Shown: positions 8,450 to 18,193, counted from the stretch's first letter. The stretch: 64,000 bases of DNA from Rhodococcus sp. PAMC28707 (GCF_004795915.1 NZ_CP039253.1:3100001-3164000), one strand, 5' to 3'. Notes: generated from the letters alone by a model not told the origin. Numbers and translations are program-made.

Positions 8450-9438
8450 CAAAGCGCAGCCCGCTGGTACTAGGCGCGCTCGGCATTTCGATCGTGCTGC
8501 TTGCGACAATTTCGGTCTTCTTTCTCGACAAGCTTCCCATTCTCGGAGCCGGCTCGACGTTCAGCGCCGAGTTCTCCGAAGCTGCAGGCCTGAAGCCCGG
8601 CAACGAAGTTCGCATCGCCGGGGTCAAGGTCGGAAAGGTCGACTCCGTGGAACTCGCGGGTGACCGCGTGGTCGTCGACTTCCGAGTCCAGGACGCATGG
8701 GTCGGGAACAACTCGTCCGCATCCATCCAGATCAAGACCGTGCTGGGTCAGAAGTACCTTGCCATCGATCCCCGCGGCGATGCGGTGCTCAAACCCAAGG
8801 ACCCGATCCCGTTGGAGCGCACCACGTCCCCGTACGACGTCATCGACGCGTTCTCCGACGCGGCATCGACCATTACCGATATCGACACCCCGCAGCTGGC
8901 GTCGAGCTTCGAGGCGCTCTCGCAAGCGTTCTCCGAAACCCCCGGCGACGTTCGGGCGTCGCTGGACGGGGTGAGCCGCTTGTCGGAGACCATCGCCAGC
9001 CGCGATACAGACCTGAAAAAGCTCTTCGAGGCGACAGGGAAGACATCGAAGGTTCTGGCAGACCGAAACGAAGAGTTCAACCGCCTCATCACCGACGCCG
9101 GCCCATTGTTGGCCGAGCTCAACAATCGGCAGCAGTCGATCTCGCAGCTTCTGACCGGCGTGCAACGTCTTTCGGCGCAGCTCACAGGCCTGGTTCGTGA
9201 CAACGAAGAGCAGATCAACCCGATGCTCCAGCAGTTGAACGGAGTCATCGACATTCTGAACAAGAACAACGACGCGCTCTCCCGTGGACTGGAGCTCTAC
9301 GCACCCTTCGTGCGGCTCTACGCCAACGTCGTCGGTAACGGACGCTGGCTCGACATCACGTTGGCCAACCTCACGCCTCCCGGCCTGCCACTGATCCCTG
9401 GCTATCGTCAGCCTGCGCAAGACCTTGGGGGCAACTGA
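8446..9438 (+). CDS. mceC: MceC substrate-binding protein
   Basis: The 330-residue protein begins [20 protein letters not shown] with a single membrane helix. The MCE domain includes [20 protein letters not shown], very like MceB, and helical segments follow. An ATGA overlap with mceB and a GGGGGG ribosome-binding tract at 8432-8437 support the start at 8446. It ends soon after the helical needle region, shorter than typical mycobacterial MceC proteins, which carry a long proline-rich tail. Confidence 0.92.
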   Translation: MTKRSPLVLGALGISIVLLATISVFFLDKLPILGAGSTFSAEFSEAAGLKPGNEVRIAGVKVGKVDSVELAGDRVVVDFRVQDAWVGNNSSASIQIKTVLGQKYLAIDPRGDAVLKPKDPIPLERTTSPYDVIDAFSDAASTITDIDTPQLASSFEALSQAFSETPGDVRASLDGVSRLSETIASRDTDLKKLFEATGKTSKVLADRNEEFNRLITDAGPLLAELNNRQQSISQLLTGVQRLSAQLTGLVRDNEEQINPMLQQLNGVIDILNKNNDALSRGLELYAPFVRLYANVVGNGRWLDITLANLTPPGLPLIPGYRQPAQDLGGN

Positions 9439-10721
9439 TGAGTGACACCGGAGAATCCGTAAAGAAGGCCGGCGGGGGACGTGTGGTGATCATCGGCGTC
9501 GTCATCGTCGTCTTGGTCGTTGCAGTCGGCGGCTGGTGGCTGCTCACCCGTGCCGGTTCGACGAACATCACCGCCTACTTCGACAAGTCGGTCGGAATCT
9601 ATTCCGGTTCCGATGTGCGCGTGCTGGGGGTAGAGGTTGGGAAAGTGACCTCCGTGGTGCCACAGGGGGACCAAGTCGAGGTGAAGATGCGCGTCCAGCG
9701 TGGTGTCGACATTCCCTCAGATGCCAAGGCCGCTCAGATCACGCCGTCGTTGGTGTCCGACCGATACGTCCAGCTTGCCCCCGCTTATACCGGCGGTGAC
9801 ACGATGTCCGACGGCGCGGTGATTCCGCGCGAACGCACCGCCACCCCGGTCGAGGTCGATCAGCTCTACGCCAGTATCGAGGAGCTCTCCAGTGCTCTCG
9901 GGCCGGACGGGGCGAACAAGAACGGTGCTCTCACCGATCTTGTCAACACCGGCGCAGCAAACCTCGAAGGTAACGGAGAAGCTCTGGGGGACACGATCAC
10001 TCAGCTGTCCGAGGCATCGCGAACTCTCAGCGACTCACGTGCCGACTTGTTCGATACGGTAAAGAACCTGCAGACCTTCGTGTCGGCGCTTGCTGCCAAC
10101 GATCAGCAGGTTCGGGAGTTCAACAATCAGCTCGCAGACCTGACGGGCTTCCTCAACGGAGAACGAGACGACCTCGGCGCTGCGTTGAATCAACTGTCGG
10201 TCTCGCTCGGTGACGTGGCTGTGTTCGTCGCAGACAACCGCGAACAGCTCGTCACAGCGGCCAACGGATTGGTGCAGCCGACGCAGACGCTTTCGGATCA
10301 CAAGGAGTCGCTGGTCGAAACGCTGACGATTCTGCCGCTTGCGATCAGCAATCTGGTCAACTCGTACGACGCTGAGTCAGGCACTCTCGCATCCCGTGCG
10401 AACTTGCAGGGTGAGACTCAAGATCCGCTGGGAACCGTATGCAGGCTGATCGACCTCGGCAAGCTGGTTCCGGGGGACCCGCGATTCGAACAACTGGGTG
10501 CCCAGATTCAACCGATCATCGACCGGTGCGGTGAGTTCACCAAGCTGATCCAGGGACCAGTTCTCGACAATCCAGATCTCGTCCTTCCATTCGGGTTGCT
10601 CAGCGGTGAAAAGGAACAAAGAAATGCGGTTCCGGGTACCGTGCCGGGATCTATCTCACCGCGGTTCAGCAGCGGCACTCCATTGCCAGGTCTCGAGCGG
10701 TCGCTTGGAGGGGGACAGTGA
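9438..10721 (+). CDS. mceD: MceD substrate-binding protein
   Basis: The 427-residue product has a short cytoplasmic N-terminus, a membrane helix ([20 protein letters not shown]) and an MCE domain with [17 protein letters not shown] long helical segment and a C-terminal tail ending [13 protein letters not shown] follow. Its ATG shares one base with the mceC stop. It is placed fourth in the canonical mceA-F series. Confidence 0.92.
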   Translation: MSDTGESVKKAGGGRVVIIGVVIVVLVVAVGGWWLLTRAGSTNITAYFDKSVGIYSGSDVRVLGVEVGKVTSVVPQGDQVEVKMRVQRGVDIPSDAKAAQITPSLVSDRYVQLAPAYTGGDTMSDGAVIPRERTATPVEVDQLYASIEELSSALGPDGANKNGALTDLVNTGAANLEGNGEALGDTITQLSEASRTLSDSRADLFDTVKNLQTFVSALAANDQQVREFNNQLADLTGFLNGERDDLGAALNQLSVSLGDVAVFVADNREQLVTAANGLVQPTQTLSDHKESLVETLTILPLAISNLVNSYDAESGTLASRANLQGETQDPLGTVCRLIDLGKLVPGDPRFEQLGAQIQPIIDRCGEFTKLIQGPVLDNPDLVLPFGLLSGEKEQRNAVPGTVPGSISPRFSSGTPLPGLERSLGGGQ

Positions 10722-12013
10722 GAACGTCGAAAATGGGTAGGCGCCCACTCGTCGCGATCGTCGGAGCTGCGGTGGTCGTATTGTCGGCTAGTTCATGCTC
10801 GCAGGGGGTCTATTCGATTCCGCTGCCAGGTGGCGCGGACACCGGCGGCGACCCGATGCACCTGACCATCCAATTCGAGGACGTCCTCGATCTGGTTCCG
10901 CAGTCGACGGTCAAGGTCGACGGCGTCCAGGTCGGTCGCGTCGACTCGATCTCAGTCGCGGACGGGGAATGGACAGCCAACGTAGGCGTAGTCGTCAACA
11001 ACTCGGTAGATCTGCCTGCCAATGCTTTTGCCGCCGTGGATCAGACCTCGATCCTCGGTGAGAAGTTCATTCAGCTGACGGTGCCCAAGGGCGACGCGGA
11101 TCCGCAGAAGCTCTCCGACGGTGACACGATTCCGCTGGATCGGACTCGTGCCACTACCAATATCGAGCAGGTGTTCGGCGCATTGTCGTTGCTGCTCAAC
11201 GGCGGTGGTGTCGGTCAGCTAGCCCCGATCGTCAAGGAGCTCAACGCGGCCTTTTCCGGTCGAGAAGGGACGACCCGCAGTTTGCTGGAGCAGGCGAACA
11301 CGTTGATCGGTGGGTTGGACGAGCAACGCAACGACATCACCAGAGCATTGGACGGACTCGACGTCCTGACGACCGAGGTAAGTGGTCAGACAGAGAAGAT
11401 CGACAGGGTGCTGCAAGACCTGCCGATCGCTACGGCGACTTTGGAGCAACAGCGTCCGCAGCTCACCCAGATGCTGTCTCAGCTGGATCGTCTCGGCGCC
11501 GTCGGTACCGATGTCATCGATCAATCGAGGGACAATCTCATCGCCGATCTACGTGCGCTTCGGCCGACGCTGCAAGCGCTCGCGGGCGCGGCCGACGACA
11601 TCGTCACCTCGGCGCCTCTGGTCCCGACGCTTCCGTTCCCCGACGGGATCGAAGAGGTGACTCAGGGGAACTCTGCCAATCTGTTCCTCTCTCTCGATCT
11701 GTCGATCGGGACCACTCTGCGTAACCTCGGTGTCGGGGAGGGCGATCCGGTCTACATCCCGCCGAAGTACGGTGACACCCTGCCTCTGGTCGACCCGACG
11801 AACCCGTACTACAACGGTAATGGGCCACGTCCAGGCTGGCCCACAGTCTCGTTGCTGCCGTTGCCGCCGATCACCCCTGCCCCTGCACCTGCTCCCGGTG
11901 TGCCGGTGGCACCAGGAACGCAGCCGGTTTCGGCGGTTGTGAACGGTGCGGCGAAGCCGGCCCCGTTCGGCCCGCTGAATGATCTGATCGAGCAATTCGG
12001 AGGTGGACAGTGA
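10718..12013 (+). CDS. mceE: MceE lipoprotein (LprK-type)
   Basis: The 431-residue protein starts with a GTG overlapping the mceD stop. A lipoprotein signal ends at SASSC with the lipidated cysteine at about residue 27, as is usual for the fifth Mce protein. The MCE domain contains [20 protein letters not shown]. The C-terminus is Pro/Ala-rich ([19 protein letters not shown]). As a lipoprotein it would be anchored by lipid rather than a membrane helix. Confidence 0.93.
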   Translation: MRTSKMGRRPLVAIVGAAVVVLSASSCSQGVYSIPLPGGADTGGDPMHLTIQFEDVLDLVPQSTVKVDGVQVGRVDSISVADGEWTANVGVVVNNSVDLPANAFAAVDQTSILGEKFIQLTVPKGDADPQKLSDGDTIPLDRTRATTNIEQVFGALSLLLNGGGVGQLAPIVKELNAAFSGREGTTRSLLEQANTLIGGLDEQRNDITRALDGLDVLTTEVSGQTEKIDRVLQDLPIATATLEQQRPQLTQMLSQLDRLGAVGTDVIDQSRDNLIADLRALRPTLQALAGAADDIVTSAPLVPTLPFPDGIEEVTQGNSANLFLSLDLSIGTTLRNLGVGEGDPVYIPPKYGDTLPLVDPTNPYYNGNGPRPGWPTVSLLPLPPITPAPAPAPGVPVAPGTQPVSAVVNGAAKPAPFGPLNDLIEQFGGGQ

Positions 12014-13257
12014 GGTCGAGGCTGGTCAAATTTCAGCTCATCGCGTTCGTCCTCGTCGCCGTGCTCGGTGTTCTCTACGTCGGCGGAAAGTATGTTCGTA
12101 TCGACAACCTGCTCGGTTTCGGGCAGTACAGCGTCAACGCTCAATTCGCGGACTCCGGGGGAATCTTCAAGAACGCCGAAGTGACCTACCGCGGTGTACC
12201 AGTGGGAACTGTCGGCGCTTTGTCGCTGACCTCGGACGGCATCAACGTGGAGTTGCTGTTGAACGATGGCGGACCGAGCGTTCCGTCTTCGGCAAAGGCC
12301 GTGGTGGCCAACAGATCCGCTATCGGAGAGCAGTATGTCGATCTGCAGCCGACAAGCGACGAGGGACCGTATCTGGAAGACGGTTCGATCATCACCGAAG
12401 CGAACACGGCGACTCCTGTCCCGGTGGAAAAGGTGCTCGCCAGCACTGATCGATTGGTGAGTTCGGTTCCGACAAAAAATCTGACCACCGTAGTGAAGGA
12501 ACTCGGAGCCGCATTCAATGGCAAGGGCGACGACCTGCAGTTACTGATCGATTCACTTGGAACGCTGACGGAGACCGGAAACGAGGCACTACCCCAGACG
12601 CTCGCGCTCGTTCGTGACACCCGAACGGTTCTGGACACGCAATCCGAACAGTCCTCGTCGATTCGGCAATTCAGCAACGATCTGAACAACGTGACAGCCC
12701 AGCTCCGAAGCAACGATCCGGACATCAGACGGCTCATCAATACCGGGACAGCGGCAAGCGATCAGGTGGGCGCGTTGATTGCGGAAGCCGGTCCGGCTCT
12801 GACGACGGATCTGACGAACATCAATTCGGTGACCTCTCTTGCCGCGCCGCGTGCATTGGCGCTGAAACCGTTGCTGATTTTTCTGCCGGCCTTGGCAGCG
12901 GGCGCGAGCACGATCACGCCAGGGGACGGGACCGTTCACCAGGGGTTGTTGCTGGAAGCGAACAATCCACCACCCTGCACAATCGGCTACGAGGGTTCGC
13001 AGGCGATCCTGGACGAGGAGAAGGCGAAGAACCCCAACTTCGATCTGACCCAGGAAAACTATCCGCTGAACTTGCAAGCGAATTGTGCAACACCACAGGG
13101 CAGTATCACCGGTGTGCGTAGCTCGAACCGCATCGTTTTCGCGGACCCAGCGATCCCCCAACCGTGGGATCTGAAGCCGAAGGTCGATCCGGACAAGCTC
13201 AACTTGAATCCGATCGCCACTCAGCTCGCGCCCCTGGTGGGAGCGTCACCGAAGTAA
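12010..13257 (+). CDS. mceF: MceF substrate-binding protein
   Basis: The 415-residue product has an N-terminal membrane helix (LIAFVLVAVLGVLYVGG), an MCE domain with FADSGGIFKNAEVTYRGVPV, a helical region, and a C-terminal domain with three cysteines spaced as in MceF proteins. The GTG overlaps the mceE stop (GTGA). It closes the six-gene MCE series; the next gene follows after a short gap. Confidence 0.93.
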   Translation: MRSRLVKFQLIAFVLVAVLGVLYVGGKYVRIDNLLGFGQYSVNAQFADSGGIFKNAEVTYRGVPVGTVGALSLTSDGINVELLLNDGGPSVPSSAKAVVANRSAIGEQYVDLQPTSDEGPYLEDGSIITEANTATPVPVEKVLASTDRLVSSVPTKNLTTVVKELGAAFNGKGDDLQLLIDSLGTLTETGNEALPQTLALVRDTRTVLDTQSEQSSSIRQFSNDLNNVTAQLRSNDPDIRRLINTGTAASDQVGALIAEAGPALTTDLTNINSVTSLAAPRALALKPLLIFLPALAAGASTITPGDGTVHQGLLLEANNPPPCTIGYEGSQAILDEEKAKNPNFDLTQENYPLNLQANCATPQGSITGVRSSNRIVFADPAIPQPWDLKPKVDPDKLNLNPIATQLAPLVGASPK

Positions 13258-13323
13258 GTGTCGGTACCGTGGCCGGTGGCTGCGGTCCTACCGATGGAAC
13301 CGAAGTTACTGAGTAGTAGGGTT

Positions 13324-14019
13324 GTGAGTGTGACGTCAAACACCGACAGCCAGGAGGCGACACCGTCGTCTCCTGGGTCGAAGAACAAAGCAAGGCCGGT
13401 CCTGATCGGCGTATCCATCGTTGCCGTCGCAGCTCTCGTCGCTGCGGTGTGGTTCGGAATAGGCTGGGGGCGAGCTCTCTTCGTCGACAAGCCCATCGCC
13501 GATACGCGTGATTCTGCGTTGACAGGTGCGCAGCAGGTGGCGATCAATCTCAACACCGTCGATGCTGCCAATATCGACCAGTCGTTCGAGGACATGAAGT
13601 CCTCTATCACCGGTGACTCGATGTTGAACGACCTGACTTCCACTCAGTCGACCATCTCCGACGCAGTACGCAATTCGGGTGCCAAAGGTTCAGCGGAATT
13701 GCTGCACGGGACCCTCACCGAACTCAGCGCCGATGAGGGAACCGCAACGGCGCTCGTGGTCATCGCCACGACCACGACCTGGCCGGATCGCCCCGCAGTC
13801 AAAAGCAAGCTGACCTTGCGCCTGTTCATGGAAGACGTGGACGGTACGTGGAAGGCCAACAAGGTCGACCCCGTAGGGACCGGAATCGCCCTCGACAACG
13901 GTGCTGGCGCCCAGAACGCCGCGCCGACGGATCCGACTGCAGTGCCGGTCGATCCGAACGCGGCACCGTCCACAATCGAAGGTCCCGCGGCGGTACCTGA
14001 CGCAACCGGTGGACAGTAA
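13324..14019 (+). CDS. Mce-associated membrane protein (first)
   Basis: The protein of about 231 residues has a short cytoplasmic N-terminus, one membrane helix (VLIGVSIVAVAALVAAVWFG) and an extracytoplasmic domain ending in LTLRLFMEDVDGTWKANKVD, typical of Mas proteins with an NTF2-like fold. A Pro/Ala-rich tail follows. I chose the GTG at 13324 because AGTAGGG precedes it. Another in-frame GTG at 13258 abuts the mceF stop but has no ribosome-binding site. Mas proteins are thought to stabilise Mce complexes. Confidence 0.82.
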   Translation: MSVTSNTDSQEATPSSPGSKNKARPVLIGVSIVAVAALVAAVWFGIGWGRALFVDKPIADTRDSALTGAQQVAINLNTVDAANIDQSFEDMKSSITGDSMLNDLTSTQSTISDAVRNSGAKGSAELLHGTLTELSADEGTATALVVIATTTTWPDRPAVKSKLTLRLFMEDVDGTWKANKVDPVGTGIALDNGAGAQNAAPTDPTAVPVDPNAAPSTIEGPAAVPDATGGQ

Positions 14020-14090
14020 GCCCGTCCGGATGTTTCGTCGAACCACGTGTGCGTCGGTCGAAGACCATATCTCACAAGGAGTTGTCCGCA

Positions 14091-14870
14091 GTGCCTCCTC
14101 AGCGCCGGAAAATAGTTCCACCCAACACCACCAGCAAGGCCCGTAAGAAGGTCGCCGGATCGAACCGACCTCCGAGCGGAGAACCTGCACATGTGCAGGA
14201 TTCTGCTATTCACGAAGCGTCTCCAGCTGCGAATGCGTCCGGAGTAGGTCCCTCCGGCGGTACAGAAGCGGCCGACACGACGTCCCCTGCGACGCCGAAG
14301 GTGTCCACTGCGAAGGCTGAGAAAGCAGACCCGGCAGAGCCCGTCGATGCTCCGAAAGTCGGCGCTGTCACCACTTCGAAACGAACCAACTGGAAACCGG
14401 TGATCGTCGTCGGCATAGTCGCCGTCGTCCTGGCCGCCTTTGCAGTGGTTGCGGCGTTTCGGCCTGGTGCGACGATCGACAACCAGGCATGGGTGGATCA
14501 GGGCGCAACATCAGAGGCCACTCGTGCTGCGACGGACGCCGTCGTTACTTTGTACTCGTACAAAGATACGACCATCGACGAGGATTTCGACAGGGCGCGA
14601 ACCTACCTCAATCCACAGATGCTCTCCGATTTCAACGAGGCGGCCGAGACGACGAAGTCGGCTGTTCAGCAGACTCGGACAGCGACAGAGGCCAGCTTGA
14701 CCGACATCGGCGTCACGATCCTCGAGGACGACATGGCTGAACTGGTTGCGAACTTGAATGTCAGTGCGACTCGAGAAGGTGTAGCGCAAGGCAACGCCGA
14801 AGGACCGATCACCATCAACCTCGAGAAGGTCGACGGGAAGTGGCTGTTGTCGGCACTGTCGGACAAGTAG
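14091..14870 (+). CDS. Mce-associated membrane protein (second)
   Basis: The 259-residue product has a basic, Pro/Ala-rich cytoplasmic N-terminal region of about 100 residues, then a membrane helix (VIVVGIVAVVLAAFAVVAAF) and an extracytoplasmic domain ending INLEKVDGKWLLSALSDK. AAGGAG at 14076-14081 fixes the GTG start at 14091. It is the last gene of the Mce unit on this reading; no clear terminator follows, so read-through into the next gene is possible. Confidence 0.82.
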   Translation: MPPQRRKIVPPNTTSKARKKVAGSNRPPSGEPAHVQDSAIHEASPAANASGVGPSGGTEAADTTSPATPKVSTAKAEKADPAEPVDAPKVGAVTTSKRTNWKPVIVVGIVAVVLAAFAVVAAFRPGATIDNQAWVDQGATSEATRAATDAVVTLYSYKDTTIDEDFDRARTYLNPQMLSDFNEAAETTKSAVQQTRTATEASLTDIGVTILEDDMAELVANLNVSATREGVAQGNAEGPITINLEKVDGKWLLSALSDK

Positions 14871-15047
14871 ATCTTTCGTCGGATCGTGGCCGATCCGTGC
14901 ATGTGATCGGATACACGCAGAAGAGCCGTCCAATCGGCGGTTAACATCGCGACTGCGTCCTGCAGTGGGGCGAGCTCTGGTTGCTCGAGGTCGCCGCAGG
15001 GGTGCGCGGGCGGCCAGGGGCGGGTTTCGCGAGATCACGGAGCAGTC

Positions 15048-17609
15048 ATGACCGACACGACAATTGCACGAGTTTCAACGCAGTCCTCCGGGAGGATCGG
15101 ATTTTCGAAGCGGGTGAACCCCGAGCTGATGCGGCTGTTGAGCGCCGTCGACCTGGACACCGAGTACGTCCGAGGCGACGGCACAGTCTTGTTCGACGCC
15201 GAAGGTCGAAGCTATCTCGATTTCGCGGGCGCTTATGGAGCCTTGCCTTTCGGGCACAATCCGCGAGCTGTGTGGCAGGCGATGGACGCCGTACGCAACA
15301 GCGGTGAGGCCATCTTCGTGCAACCGGCGGTGCTCTCCGCAGCCGGAGATCTTGCGTCGAGTCTGGTTTCTGTCGCGCCTGCAGGCCTGGGGCGGGTCAC
15401 GTTTGTCAACAGTGGCGCCGAGGCGGTTGAGGTCGCCATCAAGATCGCACGATCAGCGACAGGGCGACTGGGAGTTCTCAGCACCCACAACAGCTTTCAC
15501 GGAAAGACCCTCGGCGCACTGTCGGCCACCGGAAACGCCAAGTATCAGGCGGGCTTCGGCGCTCCGGCCCCCGGGTTTGCCGCTATTGCGTTCGGTGACA
15601 GTGACGCGCTGAGCGCAGCGCTCACCGACAATCCAGATCAATACGCGGTGTTCGTGGTCGAACCCATCCAGGGGGAGGGTGGGGTGATCACGCCACCGGA
15701 GGGATACCTGCGTCGCGTACGTGAAATCTGCTCTGCGCATGGAGTTCTCATGGCAGTGGACGAAGTGCAGACCGGCCTGGGGCGAACTGGAAGTCTGTTC
15801 GCGTGTGAACACGAATCGGTAGTTCCGGACATTCTGACGCTTGCCAAGGCTCTGGGCGGCGGCGTTCTGCCCAGTGGCGCAGTGCTGTGCAAGCCTGAGT
15901 TGGTTGGCGAAAGCTTTTCTCTCCGTCACACTTCGACGTTCGCCGGAAATGCCTTGACCGCTCGTGTCGGAGTGGCCGTGGTGAATGAATTGATTGCCGA
16001 CAGTCAAGCGCTGGTCCGAAGAGTCCGGGACTGCGGTGAGGTGTTGAAGAGTGAATTGGAAAGGGTCGCACGGAAGTATCCGTCGGTCGTCACCGATGTT
16101 CGTGGGCGTGGACTTCTCCTCGGCGTCGAGCTGACGGGCGACATCAATTTCGTGGGTGTGCAGTCGCTCCTCGGCTCCATCGCACATCAGGAGAACCTTG
16201 CAGTGATGATCTCCTCCTACCTGTCACGGGTCGAAGGAATACGCCTCGCGCCGACGCTGTTCGGGGCGCGGGTACTTCGTGTCGAGCCACCACTGACCGT
16301 GTCGGACTCCGAATGCCGTCAGTTCGTGGAAGCTTTGGATCGCGCTCTCGCCTTCGTGGCAGAGGGTGATCTGGGCGGCCTGATCGGCCACCTCGTCGGA
16401 CGGCCGGCCAAAGCGGAGCCGACGGTACATCCGACCGGGGGGCGGCGGATCCCACACATACCGGCACTGGAGAACGACCACCGATTCGGCTTCATCGCGC
16501 ACCCCTTGAACTTGGAGGTATTCGGTGCGTTCGATCCGACTCTTGTCGAACTCACACACGCGGAACGAGCGGAACTGTTGAATCGTTTCGCTTCGGCAAC
16601 CTCGGAATTGAATCCGTCACCGTTCGTCATCGGAAGTGGCCGAGTCGTTCCGACTTCAGGGGATGCCGCGCACGGGTACCTGATCGGATTGCCGTACACC
16701 TCGGCGGCTCTGCTCAAGCTGCCGCCCGAGGTAGCTGTGGCATCGGTAGCGGCGGCGGTGGAGTTGGCCTTCGACGCGGGAGCCGAAGTTGTGGGTTTGG
16801 GTGGTTATTCGTCTGTGGTCACCGCCAACGGTCTGGCGCTCGGTGAGATGTCGGGCGTCGTGACGACGGGAAATTCGTTCACCGCGGCAGCCAGTATCCG
16901 CGCGGTGCGACGTGTCTGCGCTGAGCGTGGGCTCGACCTTGCAGATCTTCGAGTGACCATCCTCGGTGCCGCGGGTGCGATCGGTCGGACGATTGCGCGA
17001 GCTCTGGCGCCCGACGTCGGCACCGTCACTTTGGTGGGCCGCCCCGGCGAACGAGGCCAGATTGCCCCGAAACTGTGGGATGCCGCAATCGAAATCGCAG
17101 CAGCCGCGCGTGGCGGGAGAGGTGCACTGGCCGATGCGGCAGAGCGGGCAGGTGGATCGGTCGACGACTTGATCGAATCAGGGCATCTGGAATTCTTCGA
17201 CGACCCGGCGGCGGGCGTAGCGCACGCACATATCGTGATCGCGGCGACGTCGGCCCCCCACGCGCTGATCGAAGCAGCAGACCTGGCTCCGAACGCGATT
17301 GTGTGTGACGTCGCTCAGCCGCCGAACATTCCGTACGACGTCGGCCTCGTCCGCCCGGACGTGACCGTGTTCGACGGTGGGATCGTGCGTCTGCCCGAGG
17401 GCTCGGACTTCGGCCTTACTTTCGGCCTCGCACCTGGCCTGACTTATGCATGCTTCGCCGAGACGATGTTGTTGTCGCTGTCGCGGCAATTCGAACTTCG
17501 TAGCCTCGGTACCGCTCTGGACGGTGCGAATGTCGAACGGCTCGGAGAGCTGGCCAACCGCTACGGTTTCGAACTGGCAGAGGCGACTCGCTGGCGCGAG
17601 TCGAAGTAG
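15048..17609 (+). CDS. Fusion: class III aminotransferase + fatty acyl-ACP reductase-like domain
   Basis: The 853-residue protein has two halves. Residues 1-450 are a PLP-dependent class III aminotransferase: NSGAEA near 121, VDEVQTGLGR with Asp238 contacting the pyridine ring, and TLAKALGGG with Lys267 as the likely Schiff-base lysine. Residues 478-850 resemble cyanobacterial long-chain acyl-ACP reductase: FIAHPLNLEVFG, GLGGYSSVVTANG, TTGNSFTA, the Rossmann loop GAAGAIG (640-646) and TYACFAETMLL. Cys802 there aligns with the catalytic cysteine I recall for the cyanobacterial enzyme. Both active sites look intact. The inferred chemistry is acyl thioester to aldehyde, then transamination to a primary amine, in one polypeptide. 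The substrate is unknown. It follows the Mce operon after 177 bp. Confidence 0.8.
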   Translation: MTDTTIARVSTQSSGRIGFSKRVNPELMRLLSAVDLDTEYVRGDGTVLFDAEGRSYLDFAGAYGALPFGHNPRAVWQAMDAVRNSGEAIFVQPAVLSAAGDLASSLVSVAPAGLGRVTFVNSGAEAVEVAIKIARSATGRLGVLSTHNSFHGKTLGALSATGNAKYQAGFGAPAPGFAAIAFGDSDALSAALTDNPDQYAVFVVEPIQGEGGVITPPEGYLRRVREICSAHGVLMAVDEVQTGLGRTGSLFACEHESVVPDILTLAKALGGGVLPSGAVLCKPELVGESFSLRHTSTFAGNALTARVGVAVVNELIADSQALVRRVRDCGEVLKSELERVARKYPSVVTDVRGRGLLLGVELTGDINFVGVQSLLGSIAHQENLAVMISSYLSRVEGIRLAPTLFGARVLRVEPPLTVSDSECRQFVEALDRALAFVAEGDLGGLIGHLVGRPAKAEPTVHPTGGRRIPHIPALENDHRFGFIAHPLNLEVFGAFDPTLVELTHAERAELLNRFASATSELNPSPFVIGSGRVVPTSGDAAHGYLIGLPYTSAALLKLPPEVAVASVAAAVELAFDAGAEVVGLGGYSSVVTANGLALGEMSGVVTTGNSFTAAASIRAVRRVCAERGLDLADLRVTILGAAGAIGRTIARALAPDVGTVTLVGRPGERGQIAPKLWDAAIEIAAAARGGRGALADAAERAGGSVDDLIESGHLEFFDDPAAGVAHAHIVIAATSAPHALIEAADLAPNAIVCDVAQPPNIPYDVGLVRPDVTVFDGGIVRLPEGSDFGLTFGLAPGLTYACFAETMLLSLSRQFELRSLGTALDGANVERLGELANRYGFELAEATRWRESK

Positions 17610-17684
17610 GGACGAGCCGGTAGCGGTGGTGACGGGTGGGCGTGGTCGAGTGGCGACTGCCCGCCCGGCACGTCGCGACCCGAT

Positions 17685-17740
17685 CGCTTGAATGGCGCAC
17701 TCAAGTCATCTGATCGTATGAATGGCACATCGAAGCGATG
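17685..17740. repeat. Dispersed intergenic repeat, copy 1
   Basis: The left arm GCTTGAATGGCGCACTCA (17685-17702) and the right arm GATCGTATGAATGGCACAT (17712-17730) share TGAATGG and lie in the gap after the fusion gene. The left arm matches 62176-62193 at 16 of 18 positions. The right arm matches the reverse complement of that second site over GATCGTATGA. Two copies 44 kb apart, both in intergenic DNA, suggest a genome-wide family. Confidence 0.6.
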
Positions 17741-17864
17741 GTGGGGTGAGGTGCGCCTCGGTTCGACCAAACCGGACTGCAAAGCGCATGGAACGCGCAT
17801 GGAACTCGGACTTCCCGCCCGGCCCTCTTGACGCGCGGGCGCGCAGGGTCCAGTCTTGTCGTCA

Positions 17865-17965
17865 GTAAGCACCCCCGCGGTGAACGACCGGAGTGTTCGG
17901 TCGGAACGCACGGTCTGCGACACGCCGTTCTGAAGGCCTCGCAGGTTCGAATCCCGGGTGCTACT
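17865..17965 (+). other. tRNA-like remnant (T-arm consensus)
   Basis: GGTTCGAATCC at 17944-17954 is the exact core of a tRNA T-arm, followed by GTGCTAC as an acceptor-like strand. A matching upstream strand, GTAAGCAC (17865-17872), pairs with it apart from one extra A. A hairpin with a 5-bp stem and 7-nt loop, GACCG/CGGTC, lies between. Only about three of five T-stem pairs form, there is no D-arm consensus and no proper anticodon loop. It is therefore not a functional tRNA; it could be a decayed gene or chance. Confidence 0.35.
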
Positions 17966-17978
17966 TTTGATGCCCCTG

Positions 17979-18007
17979 TTGCGCCGTGCGCACATATGGG
18001 GTACCTT
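17979..18007 (+). promoter_or_regulatory. Candidate rpoB promoter
   Basis: TTGCGC (17979-17984) and TACCTT (18002-18007) are separated by 17 bp, matching sigma-A spacing. Transcription would start near 18014 and give a leader of about 180 nt. This is a pattern match only. Confidence 0.35.
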
Positions 18008-18193
18008 TGGACGTTGCGCTGGGTGCCTCCTGTCCACCTCTCGATTGCTGTGCTGCGAAGTGATTACTTCGTCGGTGTTGTGATGGGGATTCGTTCGGGT
18101 TGTGACCAGCGAATTCGCCCCACATTAAGCAAGCAGATACAGCGGCGGTCGCACTGCACGAGCGGCCCGCGTGAGGTGCTGGAAGGACGCATC

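Larger units (their letters stand above)
17610..18193 (+). promoter_or_regulatory. rpoB upstream and leader region
   Basis: This 584-bp stretch has no convincing gene; an open frame running through it into rpoB lacks start signals. It holds a dispersed repeat (17685-17740), a tRNA-like T-arm (17939-17965), a candidate promoter TTGCGC-N17-TACCTT (17979-18007) and a leader of about 180 nt. The ribosome-binding site GGAAGGA at 18181-18187 fixes the rpoB start. Confidence 0.6.

Noticed and set aside
17865-17965. Functional tRNA gene
   Set aside because: Only the T-arm core fits; the D-arm and a proper anticodon loop are absent and the acceptor stem needs an extra base.
17828-18193. N-terminal extension of rpoB by 122 residues
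   Set aside because: The extension has no ribosome-binding site, does not match RpoB, and the TTG at 18194 has a strong one and the expected N-terminus.
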